Assembly (NCBI GenBank): GCA_030068145.1
Contig: JAPJBO010000144.1
Coordinates: forward strand, 62,001 to 126,000
Direction of reading: 5' to 3'
DNA from: Diplonema papillatum
Taxonomy: Eukaryota; Euglenozoa; Diplonemea; Diplonemida; Diplonemidae
Length of the DNA stretch: 64,000 nucleotides
Shown: in pieces, positions 1 to 10,824 of the stretch
Numbering within the stretch: the first letter of the stretch is position 1
Layout of the letters: the number at the start of each line of letters is the position of its first letter
Made by a program: the position numbers and the translations under genes
The notes under the pieces: model-generated
Told to the model about the DNA's origin: nothing
Databases searched by the model: none
Seen by the model: only the letters and a program-made list of their open reading frames with translations

Positions 1-453
1 TGCGGGGTTTACCCCATCGCTAGTAATGCCACTGCTCCTCTTTCTACCTTTCTTGGTTCAAAGTGACAAGTGCAAGGTGCCGAAGTAGAATTCTCCCGAT
101 TCATCGAGGGAATCCTTGAGGCACCTAAACGTACAGGGTACTTGGGTTGTTTGGGCAAATCAATTTGCTTTCCCACCCACCCACCCTTGATTGACATGGT
201 TTCGGAGCTTAATTATGTGTTGACCCTTTCGCTTCGTGTCTTGCTTACTTTTCTAGCTTGCACCAAGTAGTCCGTTGCTTGCAACGAGTGCCGGGGTAAG
301 GCCCGCCCGCCATCCCCCGTGACCTCGCAGGAGCCATCTTCTCTCACTCTCTAAGGCCTCTGCGGGGTTTACCCCATCGCTAGTAACGCCACTGCTCCTC
401 TTTCTACCTTTCTTGGTTCAAAGTGACAAGTGCAAGGTGCCGAAGTAGAATTC
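1..453. repeat. 93-bp direct repeat pair upstream of the non-LTR element
   Basis: Bases 1-93 and 361-453 are the same sequence with a single difference (T/C at base 27 of the repeat). The sequences part company right after a GAATTC in both copies. The first copy may extend left of the window. The second copy ends 12 bases before the open frame of the retrotransposon, so the repeat could be a reiterated 5' UTR or promoter monomer, or a duplicated target region. The 267 bases between the copies contain no recognisable gene. Confidence 0.85.
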
Positions 454-465
454 CGCCAGTTCTCC

Positions 466-3400
466 TGACCGACAACGCGCACGACGAGCCGACACAGACG
501 ATCCGGAGGACGATACCACCGCCGACCCACGCCCTTCTGTCGAAGCCCGCCGGAGCAGGTCAGACGGACGAAGTTATCAGTTGCGGAGGCACGCCGAAAG
601 CACCTGCTGCTAGGAGGGGACATCGAAGAGAATCCCGGCCCCCGATGCTGGAGCGTCGCCACACTCAACGTGTCCTCGCTCTTGCGGTACATCCCGGCAG
701 TGAAAGGGGTGTGTACCGACGTCCTCTGCTGTCAGGAGGTGACACTCCTAGAGACGAGAAGGCCGGAAGCGGAGATGCATCTCGAAGACTGGAAGTGTCA
801 CTGGGGGAGTGAACCGATGGGGAGGAGCTGTCGATCGTCCGGAGTCAGGTCCGAGACGAGCGCGAGGAACGGGGGAGTTTGCACCTTGGTCCAGAAGCCC
901 GTGCCGGCGTTCTCTCCCACGGCGCTGCACCAGATGATTGGCAGTGCGTACACTGATGCCCGCTTTCTGCACACGGCGGTCGCCACGGGAACGGGCAGCA
1001 CGTTCGTGCACGTGATCAACCTGTACTGCCCGTCAGGAAACGACAGGTCGGTAGTCGACGACAGGGAAGCATTGTTGGAGAGGGTCCTCTTCGCCGCAGC
1101 GGACAGCCTCGGCGACGTTCCAATCATAGTCGCCGGGGATCTTAACACCGACGAGGCGAGATCCCCGACACTCCGGAAGGCTCTGCGGAACGGGTGGTCC
1201 GACGCAGCGCGACTACAAGAAGTCAGCACAGGGCAGGCCCCCGACGCCACCTTCGCCACCTGTAGCACCCCGGGCACGCGCATCGACCGCCTGATGATGA
1301 ATCGGGTCGCGGCGCAAGCGTTCTCGAGCTGCACTACGACGATCGTGGACGTACCTGGACACCGACTCGTGACTGCCACTTTCGATCTCGAGGCGTTCGA
1401 CCAGACGGTTTGGCGGTACCGGTTGCCGCGGCCGATTCAGGTCAGACCGCTCCAACAGCAATTGGCCACGGTGGAAGAAGACTCAGCGCGGGCACGTCAA
1501 CTCCTAGAGCAGTCGAGGTTTGCCCAGGCAGTGGGGAACAGCGACGTCGACGAGGCGTGGCGAGAATGGTCTGCAACGGCGGAAAGGCACCTGCTGGACT
1601 TGAGCCAAGTTCAGACGTCAGAACGTCGGCGTTTCACAGGACGAGGTCGTCTGCTGGCACCAACGCGTGCGAGGGCGACAGCGAGAAGTTCCAGTGACGG
1701 CACAGGAGCAGCCTCGGGTGTTCAACTCCGTCTGCGCAACACCATCCATCGCCTAGAGCAGCTACACCGGCACCTTACGAACCGAGGGGGACCACAGTCG
1801 ACGCCGAGTCAGATGCAGAACTGCTGGAAGAACTGTAGGAAGCTCGCGAGTGAGTGCGCAGCACTACGCGGAAAGCCGATGACGGCATGGGACGAATTGC
1901 CCAGTCTCCAGGAGTGCAGCAGTCTGTTGCAGGCAGTCCGGGAGAGGAACGGAGCGATCGGAAAGGCCAGCATGGAGGCTCGACGTGCAAAATACTTCAC
2001 CGGAGCGACAAAGCGAGCGGACGAAAACAGGCGGAGTGTCGTAGCGTGGTGCCGACGGCAACACAGGCAGGAAGCGACCACGCTGGAAGGTGAGCGGACC
2101 ACGGCAAACGCAGAGGAAATGGACGCAGTGCTTCAGGACGCATGGGATCCGGTCTTCCGCGCCTACAAGGACGGTCCCGAGCCGCCCTACACACCTTTTG
2201 CTGGCCGGTACCAGCGCTACATCGATGGACACCCTCAGGAAGTAGGCGAGATCACGGGGACAGAGCTACGCGCGCTGCTAACGAAGAAAGGCGTCAAGGG
2301 TGCTTGCGGGATCGACGGCTGGAGGATGGCTGAGCTGAAGGCACTCCCCGACCTGTACCTTGAATCCCTGGCCACGCTGTTGAACCTGGTCGAGAGAACG
2401 GGGATCTGGCCGCAGGCAATGCGAACAGCTCTCGTGAGTATGATTCCGAAGGGCGACGACGGGCAACCGCTCAACATGCGACCGATAACGGTGACATCCT
2501 GCGTGTACCGCCTCTGGGCCTGCCGGCGTCTGAAGGATGTTGCGGTGTGGCAGGAGAGTTGGGTCGAGGAGGGTCAACACGGTTTCCGACCTGGCCACCG
2601 GGGAGAGGACCCGTTGTTTACAATGACGCTCGAGATCGAACGCGCCTTGCTGAGCGGCGAGCCACTGTGCGGGCTATCTCTGGATTTCTCGAAGTGCTTT
2701 GACCGCGTCCCGCGGGAAATCGCACTCCGCCTCATGCAGGACCTCGGGCTCCACTCCCGGATTCTGAAACCGCTGAAGTCCATCTACGACACCCTCGTCA
2801 GGCGGTTCAAGCTCCCCCTCGGGGTCGGAAAGGAGTTTCAGGTGACGAACGGCATTCTGCAAGGGTGCCCTATCTCGGTCATCCTGATCAACGCGCTGCT
2901 GTCAGTGTTGATGAAGGCGGTAAAAGTCGAGGCACCAGGCGTGTCGACGCAGTCGTACGCAGACGATGCGAATTTGTTGGCGAAGCACTCCGAGGCAGAT
3001 CTGCAACGGGGCGCGGACTTAGTCGATGAGTTCTGCGCGCTGACCGGCATGTCGCTGAACATGGAGAAGACGGTAACGTTCGCGACGGGGCTGGGCCGTA
3101 GGACGAAGATCTTCCGCAGCAGCACGGGCGAGCAGTTCGCACAGAAGGAATCGCTGAAGTGCCTGGGGGCTAAGGTGAGCACCTCACGCAGCGGCCGCGA
3201 CCACTTTGACTCTTCCCGGTTTGAAGCAGCAGCAACCACAGCTCGGAACCTACGGCACGTCCCAATTCCGAGGCAGCAGAAAACCCTCATCGTTCAATCA
3301 GCCATCCTGCCCGCCGCTCTCGCGAGAATATCGTTCGCGCCCCCTACGACTGAAGCCGTGGAGAAGCTGGCGACAGCGTTAACGTTAGCGATCTGGGGGC

Positions 3401-3831
3401 CGAAGAATCCGAAGCGCTCCTCGGAAGTAGTCTTGGGAGTCCTCGAAAAAGCCCACTTGACGCACCCTGCGACGGCGACGGCGTACCGAATAACCGCGGA
3501 TTTCTACAGCGCCTGTGGGAGACTGCCGCACCTGATGCCGCTGATGACGGAAGTCCGGCGCCTATACGGCGAACGAGTGACCGCAGCCCTTGGCCCGGTG
3601 GGAACCGCGGTAAGGCACGGCCTGCAACCCTGCGGCCACACGTGGAACGGCGGCCCGCCGTCGTCCGTCAACCTGGACGGAGCTGCACTCCGACCCCTGG
3701 CAATGTCCGCCTCCTCGCGAAATCACATCATCCGCGACAACCTGCGGAACCGACTGTGGAAGCGGTTGGAAACACGACCACCAACGCTCTATGGACAACG
3801 CGCCACTGTCCGCCCCAGAACGCGCTGCTGA
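466..3831 (+). CDS. Non-LTR retrotransposon polyprotein: 2A, endonuclease, reverse transcriptase
   Basis: The frame is open from 466. After the 2A motif (616-642) the endonuclease begins at about 652 with ATLNV. The glutamate motif CCQEV lies at 727-741, AGDLNTD at about 1133-1153, TRIDRLMMN at about 1275, and GHRLVTA at about 1360 carries the conserved histidine. The reverse transcriptase runs from about 2270 to 3200: MIPKGDDG..RPITV, HGFRPG, motif A LSLDFSKCFD near 2680, motif B GILQGCPIS near 2850, and the catalytic YADD at 2956-2967. All catalytic residues that can be recognised are intact, so this part could once have been active. The frame stops at 3829 after an apparent one-base deletion between about 3770 and 3830; the rest of the protein continues in another frame. 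Confidence 0.9.
616..642 (+). other. 2A ribosome-skipping motif
   Basis: The peptide GDIEENPGP fits the D-x-E-x-N-P-G-P 2A consensus exactly and is preceded by the leucine-rich stretch HLLLG, as in active 2A sequences. Skipping would fall between the glycine at 637-639 and the proline at 640-642. It is in frame with the endonuclease that starts a few codons later, so the endonuclease-RT protein would be released with an N-terminal proline. 2A motifs at this place are known in trypanosome L1Tc/ingi and in some CR1-type elements of animals. Confidence 0.9.
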
Positions 3832-4346
3832 TCAGGGTTGCCCTCGCAGGTGGCGTGAACACCGCCGAATACACGTCGAGATATCGCCAAGGCGGAAGCC
3901 CCGCCTGTACGTTGTGTGACTCGGGAGCATTGGAAGACGAGCACCACGTCTACTGGGATTGCACGGCCTTCGAGAACATACGCACGAAGCCCGAGTACGC
4001 GGGGAGCGCAGAGTCCGACAGGAGGCTCTGGCCGAGCTGCCTGCGGGAGCACGGAATCGTGACGCCGGCGACACGGGAATTTGCCGGGCCGGTACAAGCG
4101 CTGATGGCAGAGATCCTGGCGGAGCGGGCGCGCCGGATCAGCGTTAGATGGCTAGAACGTAAGGCGGCGACCCCCTGGGAGCGCTGCGCGCAGATGCCAA
4201 CGGCGAAACGCGAGTTCCCGTTCCGGCGCATCCGGCGGGAAGTGTTGGGAGACCTGCCGTGGTGCCCTCCGTCAGAAGTACCCTTGGTTCTCACAACCTC
4301 TCAGGCTTCACGTGCGCAGTCTATCATCGCAGCTTGTTGTAGTTAG
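3801..4346 (+). pseudogene. Frameshifted C-terminal end of the non-LTR polyprotein
   Basis: This frame continues the preceding protein after a one-base frame change. It encodes an arginine-rich helical segment and a zinc-knuckle-like motif at 3906-3962 (C-x2-C-x9-H-x4-C, in CTLCDSG..HHVYWDC), typical of the C-terminus of LINE proteins. It ends at a TAG at 4344-4346. As an independent gene it makes no sense, so the copy is likely inactive unless it uses programmed frameshifting, for which no slippery site is evident. Confidence 0.8.
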
Positions 4347-4601
4347 TTGCTCGGCTCGAGAGCTCGAGAACACGCCACAAAACACCTGCCCCTGCTTCAC
4401 CACTACGAGCAGATGCTCGAGCCCCGCAAGAGCGGACCGTGGAGAAGCACCCGTTGTTATGTTTCGAGACCACGCAGGAAACACCCCCTCCCACCCTCCC
4501 GCCTGGCCTATTCCCTCAAAGTCAGACCAATATACAACGTCCCGCCTTCCCACCCTGCTTCACCGCGACGAGCAGATGCTCGGAGACCCCACCGCCGCAG
4601 C
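4347..4601. other. Spacer between retrotransposon and PPR-like gene
   Basis: No gene is seen. A 35-base direct repeat (about 4395 and 4556, both containing GACGAGCAGATGCTCG or the close variant TACGAGCAGATGCTCG) lies 160 bases apart. The stretch must hold the 3' UTR of the retrotransposon and the promoter of the next gene. Confidence 0.6.
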
Positions 4602-5768
4602 ATGCACCGCGTAGCGCTGCAAGAGCTGGCCGCGAAGGGGCCCAGCCGGCTCGTAAACCGCGCCCTCAGCGACAGGGAAACCCGCGACTTCCTGCTCACG
4701 CGCAAAGGCTTCAGCTGGGGCCAACTGCGGGCGGTCTTGGTCCGGCTAGCGACTGAGCGGTGCAACGTCCAAGACTTGTCGTATGGCGCCGCTCTCGGCA
4801 TCCTGGCCAAGCAGCAAGAGGTTAGCAACGCCTCCCCCATCGCCTGGTGGATCCTCGAAGAGTGCCGGAGCAAGCGGATAACCCTGCGGCCGTCCGTCTT
4901 GTCGTTGGCGTTCGCGGCCTTCGGGCAGTCCACCAAGCCTCCGCCGGTCGGCTGCCTGCTGCAGGCGTGGGAGTCCTTCCGCAGGTCTTGCAACAATGCG
5001 AAGGCGACGTCGCACGACGCAGAGTGCATTTTGAAGTGCTTCATCCCGCATCCGAAAGAGTTCAAACACGTGTACCGCGTCCTGGTGAAAGTGTACTGCA
5101 TCAGCGCGACGCCGGAGATGATGGGACTCGCAGTGCGCAGCCTCTCCAGCAACACTGACGAGGTCTTGTCCCAGTGGCAGCACATCCGAACCAAGTACCC
5201 ACAGGCTGCCTTCACCAACAGCGTGCTCAGCCACGTATCGTCGTGCTGCGTTCAGCACAAGAACCCGGCGGCGGCCTTGGACGTCCTTTGCATTGCCGCC
5301 GACAACGGGGTGCGGTCGAGCGCGCTGTGGGAGGCCGTGCTCCGGCAGCTGCGGCCGGTCTCGTCGAATTGGGTCGCGCGGGCGCACGCGGAGATGGTCG
5401 CCTGCGGCGTGATCCCGTCGTACACGTGCCAGCTGCTGTACCTCGAAGCAGCCGTCGACGCGACACGGCGCTCGGGCGACGACTGGTGCCAGACGGCCTT
5501 CCAACTGATCAAGCAGGTCCGCTGCTTGCAAGGGCCACACCCGCCGGACCTGTTCGTGGCGGCCGTCGAGCGGCTCTGCTTGAAGCTGAACTTCCCCGAA
5601 GCGCAGTTCCGCGCGCTGCTCGTCGAAGCCGCGGACGAGGAACCCCCCTCGTGGCTGGCTGGCTGGTCCCAATACGTCGTCGATGCCCGGCTCAAACCTG
5701 ATTCTTCCGCGAGTCCTTCCTCGTCGAGCCTCCCACCAATCACCCCGTTCAGTGCCACGTCCGCTTGA
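4602..5768 (+). CDS. Helical-repeat protein, PPR-like
   Basis: A 388-residue single-exon frame with strong protein-like composition. I chose the ATG at 4602 because upstream codons (from 4347) read as low-quality sequence following the retrotransposon stop. The protein is an alpha-helical array. The segment near residues 250-330 (..RAHAEMVACGVIPSY.., ..QTAFQLIKQVRCLQG..) fits the 35-residue PPR pattern of helix-turn-helix pairs ending in a G-x-x-P turn. PPR proteins usually bind organelle RNA; that role is inference here. No clear presequence can be assigned. The C-terminus is a Ser/Pro-rich tail. The last ~45 codons and the 3' flank are repeated three more times downstream. Alternative: an OPR or other tetratricopeptide-type repeat protein. 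Confidence 0.6.
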   Translation: MHRVALQELAAKGPSRLVNRALSDRETRDFLLTRKGFSWGQLRAVLVRLATERCNVQDLSYGAALGILAKQQEVSNASPIAWWILEECRSKRITLRPSVLSLAFAAFGQSTKPPPVGCLLQAWESFRRSCNNAKATSHDAECILKCFIPHPKEFKHVYRVLVKVYCISATPEMMGLAVRSLSSNTDEVLSQWQHIRTKYPQAAFTNSVLSHVSSCCVQHKNPAAALDVLCIAADNGVRSSALWEAVLRQLRPVSSNWVARAHAEMVACGVIPSYTCQLLYLEAAVDATRRSGDDWCQTAFQLIKQVRCLQGPHPPDLFVAAVERLCLKLNFPEAQFRALLVEAADEEPPSWLAGWSQYVVDARLKPDSSASPSSSSLPPITPFSATSA

Positions 5769-6660
5769 AGCTCTGACTTCTTCTCACGATTGACGCCGCA
5801 ATGCTAGCCAGTTGCAAGCGACGATATTGAAACGTGGCCAGCTGTTCGAGTAGACCTTATTGTGTGTATTGCTCATGGTTAAGTGGATGAGCACAACGCG
5901 TTCACGTGCGTTATCATCGACGCTGCGGACGAGGAACCCCCCTCGTGGCTTGCTGGCTGGTCCCAATACGTCGTCGATGCTCGGTTCAAACCCGATACTT
6001 CCGCGAGTCCTTCCTCGTCGAGCCTCCCACCAATCACCCGTTCAGTGCCACGTCCGCTTGAAGCTCTGACTTCTTCTCACGATTGAGGCCGCAATGCTAG
6101 CCAGTTGCAAGCGACGATGTTGAAACGTGGCCAGCTGTTCGAGTAGACCTTATTGTGTGTATTGCTCATGGTTAAGTGGATGAGCACAACGCGTTCACGT
6201 GCGTTATCATCGACGCTGCGGACGAGGAACCCCCCTCGTGGCTTGCTGGCTGGTCCCAATACGTCGTCGATGCTCGGTTCAAACCCGATTCTTCCGCGAG
6301 TCCCTCCTCGTCGAGCCTTCCACCGATCACCCCGTTCAGTGCCACGTCCGCCTGAAACTCTGACGTGTCCGATTCTTCTCACCATCGAGTCCGCTATTCT
6401 GGCCAGTTTGCACGCTACGGATGTTGACAAGCGGCCAGCTGATCGAGTAGACCCTTGTTGTGTGTATTGCTCATGGTTGAGTGGATGAGCACAAAACGTT
6501 CACGTGCGTTCTCATCGAAGCTGCAGACGAAGAACCCCCCTCGTGGCTGGCTGGTCCCAATATGTCGTCGATGCCCGGCTCAAACCCGATTCCTCCGCAA
6601 GTCCTCATCGAGCCTCCAACACGGGGATCACCCGCTGCCACTCAGCGCCATAGAACTTTG
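5625..6660. repeat. Tandem copies of the 3' end of the PPR-like gene
   Basis: The codons for AADEEPPSWLAG plus the tail, stop and 3' flank occur four times, with starts of the shared core at about 5631 (inside the gene), 5925, 6218 and 6522. Unit length is about 294, 293 and 304 bases. Later copies carry an alternative lead-in (MDEH..FTCVIIDAADEE) in place of the gene's FRALLVEAADEE. The copies keep mostly open frames but accumulate indels, and the last is the most diverged, so they are probably not independent genes. They could act as alternative 3' ends. Confidence 0.85.
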
Positions 6661-7665
6661 ATGCATCATCGTGTTTCGGATTGTTTTATCAGTTTTGACA
6701 CGTTCCCACTACCTGCGTTTATAGTTTCGAGCCATCGATCTTCTGCGAGAGTTCGGCAAAACTGTCTTTTTTGATCAAGAGGGGATCCAAGATGATCAGA
6801 TGACTATAGTGCGTTGCTCAGGGTAGTCGAAGGCCTATCAATCACACTAATGCAACAAATTTGTGGTGACCCCTCCGAACAGTCTCCCTGGCCCTGGCCC
6901 ACGCCTGATGCCGCAACCCCTTAACCCGGGCGGCGCTTTGGCATGAGCCAGGAACCTCAAGGGGAGCAGCGCGAGAGGCATCATCCACGCTTCGAAGGCC
7001 CACACACTAATGCAACAAATTTACATCAGATGACGGCTGAAGCTGTAGCTATTGCGCCACAGCATTTCTTTTCAACGTGACACTCAAGTTCCTGCTGAGG
7101 TTGTTTTCGCACTTTCTTTCGGCCGCCTTCAAGTCACTCAAGACATCTAGCTTCGAGTGCATTCGGATCGATTTGGATAGGAACAGAGGATGAGCGGCGC
7201 GGAGACTGGAAACTCCCTAGAGAGGTGGTCCCCGCACGTTAACTCTTCTCTCTCTCTCTCGCACCAAAGATCAGCCGTCGCGATGACCATGAGAATACAG
7301 GTGGGTCAGAAGAGGCCCTGGAGACTGCCAAGGTGTCAACCCTTGACTTGATTCGAATGTGTTTCACCAACTGTAAAACACCACAGAAGCAGTGTGAACT
7401 TGAAATGCAGGTACCAAGGACCGCTGGGACGACGCCAAACCCGTGTATCCGCAGGACGTATCCTTCGCTCAAAGGAAGCACCGCAACCTTGTGACTTGCT
7501 TTATGTGTTCTCCTCTCGCCAGAGCTTGTTCTTGCCACTGAAGAAAAAACTTGCGAACTTCACACACAGGGCACCCACCTGTCTAACAGAGTTGTGCACG
7601 TAGCACGTACGCTCCAATACAAGCAGTGGGCTTTCGGGCAAGAAAAGAAGTCAAACGAAGCAAGC
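6661..7665. other. Non-coding stretch before the first aldo/keto reductase
   Basis: No gene is recognised. The 15-base string AATGCAACAAATTT occurs at about 6850 and again at about 7011, each preceded by a CACTAA or similar, bracketing a 160-base segment that may be a small insertion. A short (TC)n run lies at 7241-7258. The promoter of the downstream gene should be near 7300-7660, but no clear core element is visible. Confidence 0.5.
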
Positions 7666-8664
7666 ATGCCGCGTTTCGACGACCTTGTCGTTGCCTGGGT
7701 GAAGAACGCCAGCATTTCGAAGGAGAACAAGCTGGCCGTGATGCAGTACTGCACCCGCGGCGTGGCCGACTTGGAGCAGGTGGGGGTCGAGAAGAACGAG
7801 GCCGCCATCAGGAATTCGCGGAAGAAGGTAGAGTCGCTGACGTACCAGCTGAACAGCAAGGCTGAAGAGCAATCCATCCGCGACACGCCCGCGGTGAAGC
7901 TGCCCATCATCGGGGCGGGCTTGTACTTCAGCTCCGCCGAGAATTCGAAAACGGTGGGGCGGGACAGCACGTACGAAGCGATCAAAGCGGGGTTCCGGCT
8001 GCTGGACACGGCGCGGATGTACGACAACGAAGAGGAGGTCGGCGCGGCCGTGCGGCAAGCGATCGACGAAGGCCTCGTGGCGCGGGAAGAACTGGTCATC
8101 ACGACCAAAGTGTGCAACCCCGAGAATGAAGACGCCCACGCGTTGATGACCGACCCTGAAATCGACGCCACCGAGGAAGTCTACCAGCACGTTCGCCAAT
8201 CCGTCGAAAGGCTGGGAACCGAACCCGACATTGTCCTGGTCCACTGGCCGTCCGCCTGGGACTTGAAAGACACCGCGCTCGCCGCCCAAAAAAGGCACGA
8301 CATCTGGAAGGGCCTGGAGAAAGCCAAAGAGGAAGGGCTCACGCAATCCATCGGGGTTTCCAACTTCTCCCTCAGCCACTACGACGAGCTCATCACCGCA
8401 GGGGTGGCTTACGCGCCGGCTGTCAACCAGCTGGAGATCAACCCGTTTGTTCCATCAGATGACCTGGTGGATGGGTCACGGCAGCGCGGCATGATCGTGC
8501 AGGCTTACAGCCCCTTCGGCTCCCACAAGCACGTCAAGGAGATGCTCTCCAACGAAATCCTCGTTGCTATCGCGGAAGAAACCGATTCTACGCCGGCCCA
8601 GGTCATCCTCTCGTGGCTTACGCAGCGCGGCATTATCCCACTGCCCCGTAGCACCAACCCGGAG
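7666..8664 (+). CDS. Aldo/keto reductase, 5' coding exon (C-terminus not found)
   Basis: NADPH-dependent aldo/keto reductase family, (beta/alpha)8 barrel, acting on carbonyl compounds; the substrate cannot be told. The catalytic tetrad is present: D114, Y119 (LLDTARMYDNEE), K148 (ITTKV) and H193 (LVHWPS). The D-Y and Y-K spacings (5 and 29) match the family. GVSNFS and NQLEINPF follow in the expected places. Residues 1-70 form a charged helical extension absent from most members. The barrel is nearly complete at LPRSTNPE. There a GAG|GTATGC donor (GT at 8665) is likely, because the codons that follow to the stop at 8737 look non-coding. The last ~30 residues should lie in a downstream exon, which I could not find before the transposon-rich region. 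Either the intron is long or the gene is truncated. Confidence 0.85.
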
Positions 8665-10605
8665 GTATGCGCCCAGTTTCCAGTGTGTCGCGTGACGGGA
8701 CATGTCCCGACGACGCTCCGCGTTAGAAGCGCCCCGTAGCTCACCGGCGCGAGTCCTAGCCAGGTGGAGTTTGGCGACGCCTTCTTCGGTGAGCAGATGG
8801 GCCTTGCAGAACAGCCCCGGCTGTTTGTCGCCTGTACACGAGAGCGGTGCTGAGCTGCCTTTTTTCCTGACTCCCACGTCTTTGCAAGCTTGTGGCTGTT
8901 GAACCCGCAAAAAACAGGCCTGCCAACGAAGCCGCCGCAAGCTTGGTCGTTGGCTGGCATTGTTACAAACCTGTGGCGATCGCTATTTTCTGCTCGAATG
9001 GGGTTGTGCTCTCACACCTTGTCTTGGTTGTCGCGTTCAGGCGCGCGCTTGGCCTCTCTTCTTTGCCAGCCCCGTCCGGCTTCATGCCCTGCGTCTCGAG
9101 GGTTCCTACGCCGCTTGGGCGATGCTCCTGTGTGTGCATCCCAAGGCCGATAATGATGTTTCGCTTCTTCGCTCGCTTTGGTTCTGTCGTCCCAATCTTC
9201 GTCCCTGGAACTGACTTTCGCTCTTCCGTGCCCGTTTCGGCTTTTGCTTCCGGAAGCACCGCGTTTGGCTTGTTCGGTTGACGCCGCTGGCGCGGGGTTC
9301 CGTCTCTGCCTTCCCCTTCTTCGTCGTCGGTGGGTTGTTGGAGGCCCATAGTCCTCGAGCATGAGTCCTGCATCCACGCAAGTGAGGCTGGATTCAACGA
9401 CTCACAATCCCTACCGTGGTTGAACCCGCAGCTCTGCCAACCCGGATTCGTGCAAAGTGCCGCCTACTCTCGCTCACGCAGTTTTTTTTTTAGCCACATG
9501 CAATGTGTGAGGAAACTGAACCGCTCAAGTAGGACCTTCTGATCATGATCATTTGCCAAATTTGCCACCTGAAACCACGTCCAGGATTTGGGCTCAGGGT
9601 AGTGCGGTCAACGAAAACTCTAGTTTCCCTTTCTACTTTCTCCTACTCTCGCGGTGTACGGTTTTCCCTCGGTGTACTAGTAGTCGGGCCGGGGTACGGA
9701 ATAATTCATTTCATACTTTTTTTTTTTTACCAAACATGAAATGTTGGAGGAAATGAGAAGCTCGTCGCCGCAAACCGTGGCGTTTTCACTTGCGTCCTGA
9801 ATCCAGCTTTACGTAAAAAACGATCAGGCACTGCGTTCAACGAAAACAACTCTCTCTTCACATCATCATCATCATCATTAGTTTTGTATCAGCCGCGGTT
9901 GTGCGAGTGACGAGCTCTTATTTTAGCCACATGCATTGTGTGCATGATGCAATGTGTGAGGAAACTGAACCGCCCAAGTAGGACCTTCTGATCATGATCA
10001 TTTGCCAAATTTGCCACCTGAAACCACGTCCAGGATTTGGACTCAGGGTAGTGCGGTCAACGAAAACTCTAGTTCCCCTTTTCTTCTTTCTCCTACTCTC
10101 GCGGTGTACGGGTTTAACCCGGTTTTGAGACCGGGAGACTACGTGTAAAACCGACCCTGACGACAGCAGCCCACCCGAGGGCAGCTGATTTTTTTAGACA
10201 GATTTTCTCTCGTTCCTTCTTTCTGGGTCTCCGTATTCATCCTCTGTCTTTTCCCCGGTCATAGTTCCCTGTTTTCCCGTATGTCAGCTCAGTGAAGATA
10301 TCTTCGGACAAGCGGTGCCCATCGAATAGCAAGCGGATCGCCGCACCGAGCCTTCTCGCGGTTTGCGACGTGTCGCACACTCGCTGGCCTTCGCCACGGG
10401 GCGCATTCTTCGAGAAGGTCCTTCAATTGCGGTGGGTCGATCTGGCACGTTCCTCTGATGTCCGACACTCTGCTGCGGACCTCTTCATCGGTGTGCAGAA
10501 CATGTTGCGCCTAGTGAGTAAATACCAGTGAGAAATTGGGTTATAGCTAACTGGCAGTGAGAAAAACTTTTTGGAATGAGCGAAAGTCGTATTTCCTCGA
10601 CTTAT
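8665..10605. other. Likely intron or intergenic DNA with direct repeats
   Basis: No coding region is recognised. A segment of about 165 bases at 9496-9663 recurs at 9946-10110 (shared core AGTAGGACCTTCTGATCATG and onward through the CTCTCGCGGTGTACGG end). A diverged partial third copy of the left part appears near 9715-9770. A (CAT)n run lies near 9865. If the aldo/keto reductase is intact, its final exon is in or beyond this region. Confidence 0.5.
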
Positions 10606-10815
10606 CATGCAGGGTCAAAACCTTGTGTCTTTTTGGAAATGGCAAAATAGTTTCCGGAAAAAAATTGAGTTTTTTGAATTTTAAAAGTTTGGAACAAACT
10701 CTGCAGTAATTTTTAAGGAAGTTGAGCAATTTGTTTTTTTTTCCAAACTTTTTTTTTGGGGTCCATCGGCCCCGCGGGAGCGTTTTAAAAAGACACAAGG
10801 TTCTGACCCTGCATG
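10606..10815. mobile_element. MITE family 1, copy 1
   Basis: 210 bp with 29-base terminal inverted repeats (CATGCAGGGTC..CCTTGTGTCTTTTT) differing at one position. The interior is A/T-homopolymer rich with a short GC-rich block near the right end (CATCGGCCCCGCGGGAGCG). No coding capacity. Flanks TTAT/TTTT match a degraded 4-base target duplication. Confidence 0.85.
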
Positions 10816-10824
10816 TTTTCTAGA

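Larger units (their letters stand above)
466..4346 (+). mobile_element. APE-type non-LTR (LINE-like) retrotransposon
   Basis: The order is a 2A motif, an apurinic-type endonuclease, a reverse transcriptase and a C-terminal zinc knuckle, which is the layout of LINE elements of the Jockey/CR1/L1/ingi type. There are no LTRs. The 5' limit is unclear because the open frame starts after a stop at 463-465 without an in-frame ATG before the 2A motif, so the element is either 5'-truncated or its translation start is lost. No poly(A) or simple-repeat tail is obvious after 4346. One frameshift breaks the coding region near its end. Clade assignment needs a phylogeny. Confidence 0.9.
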
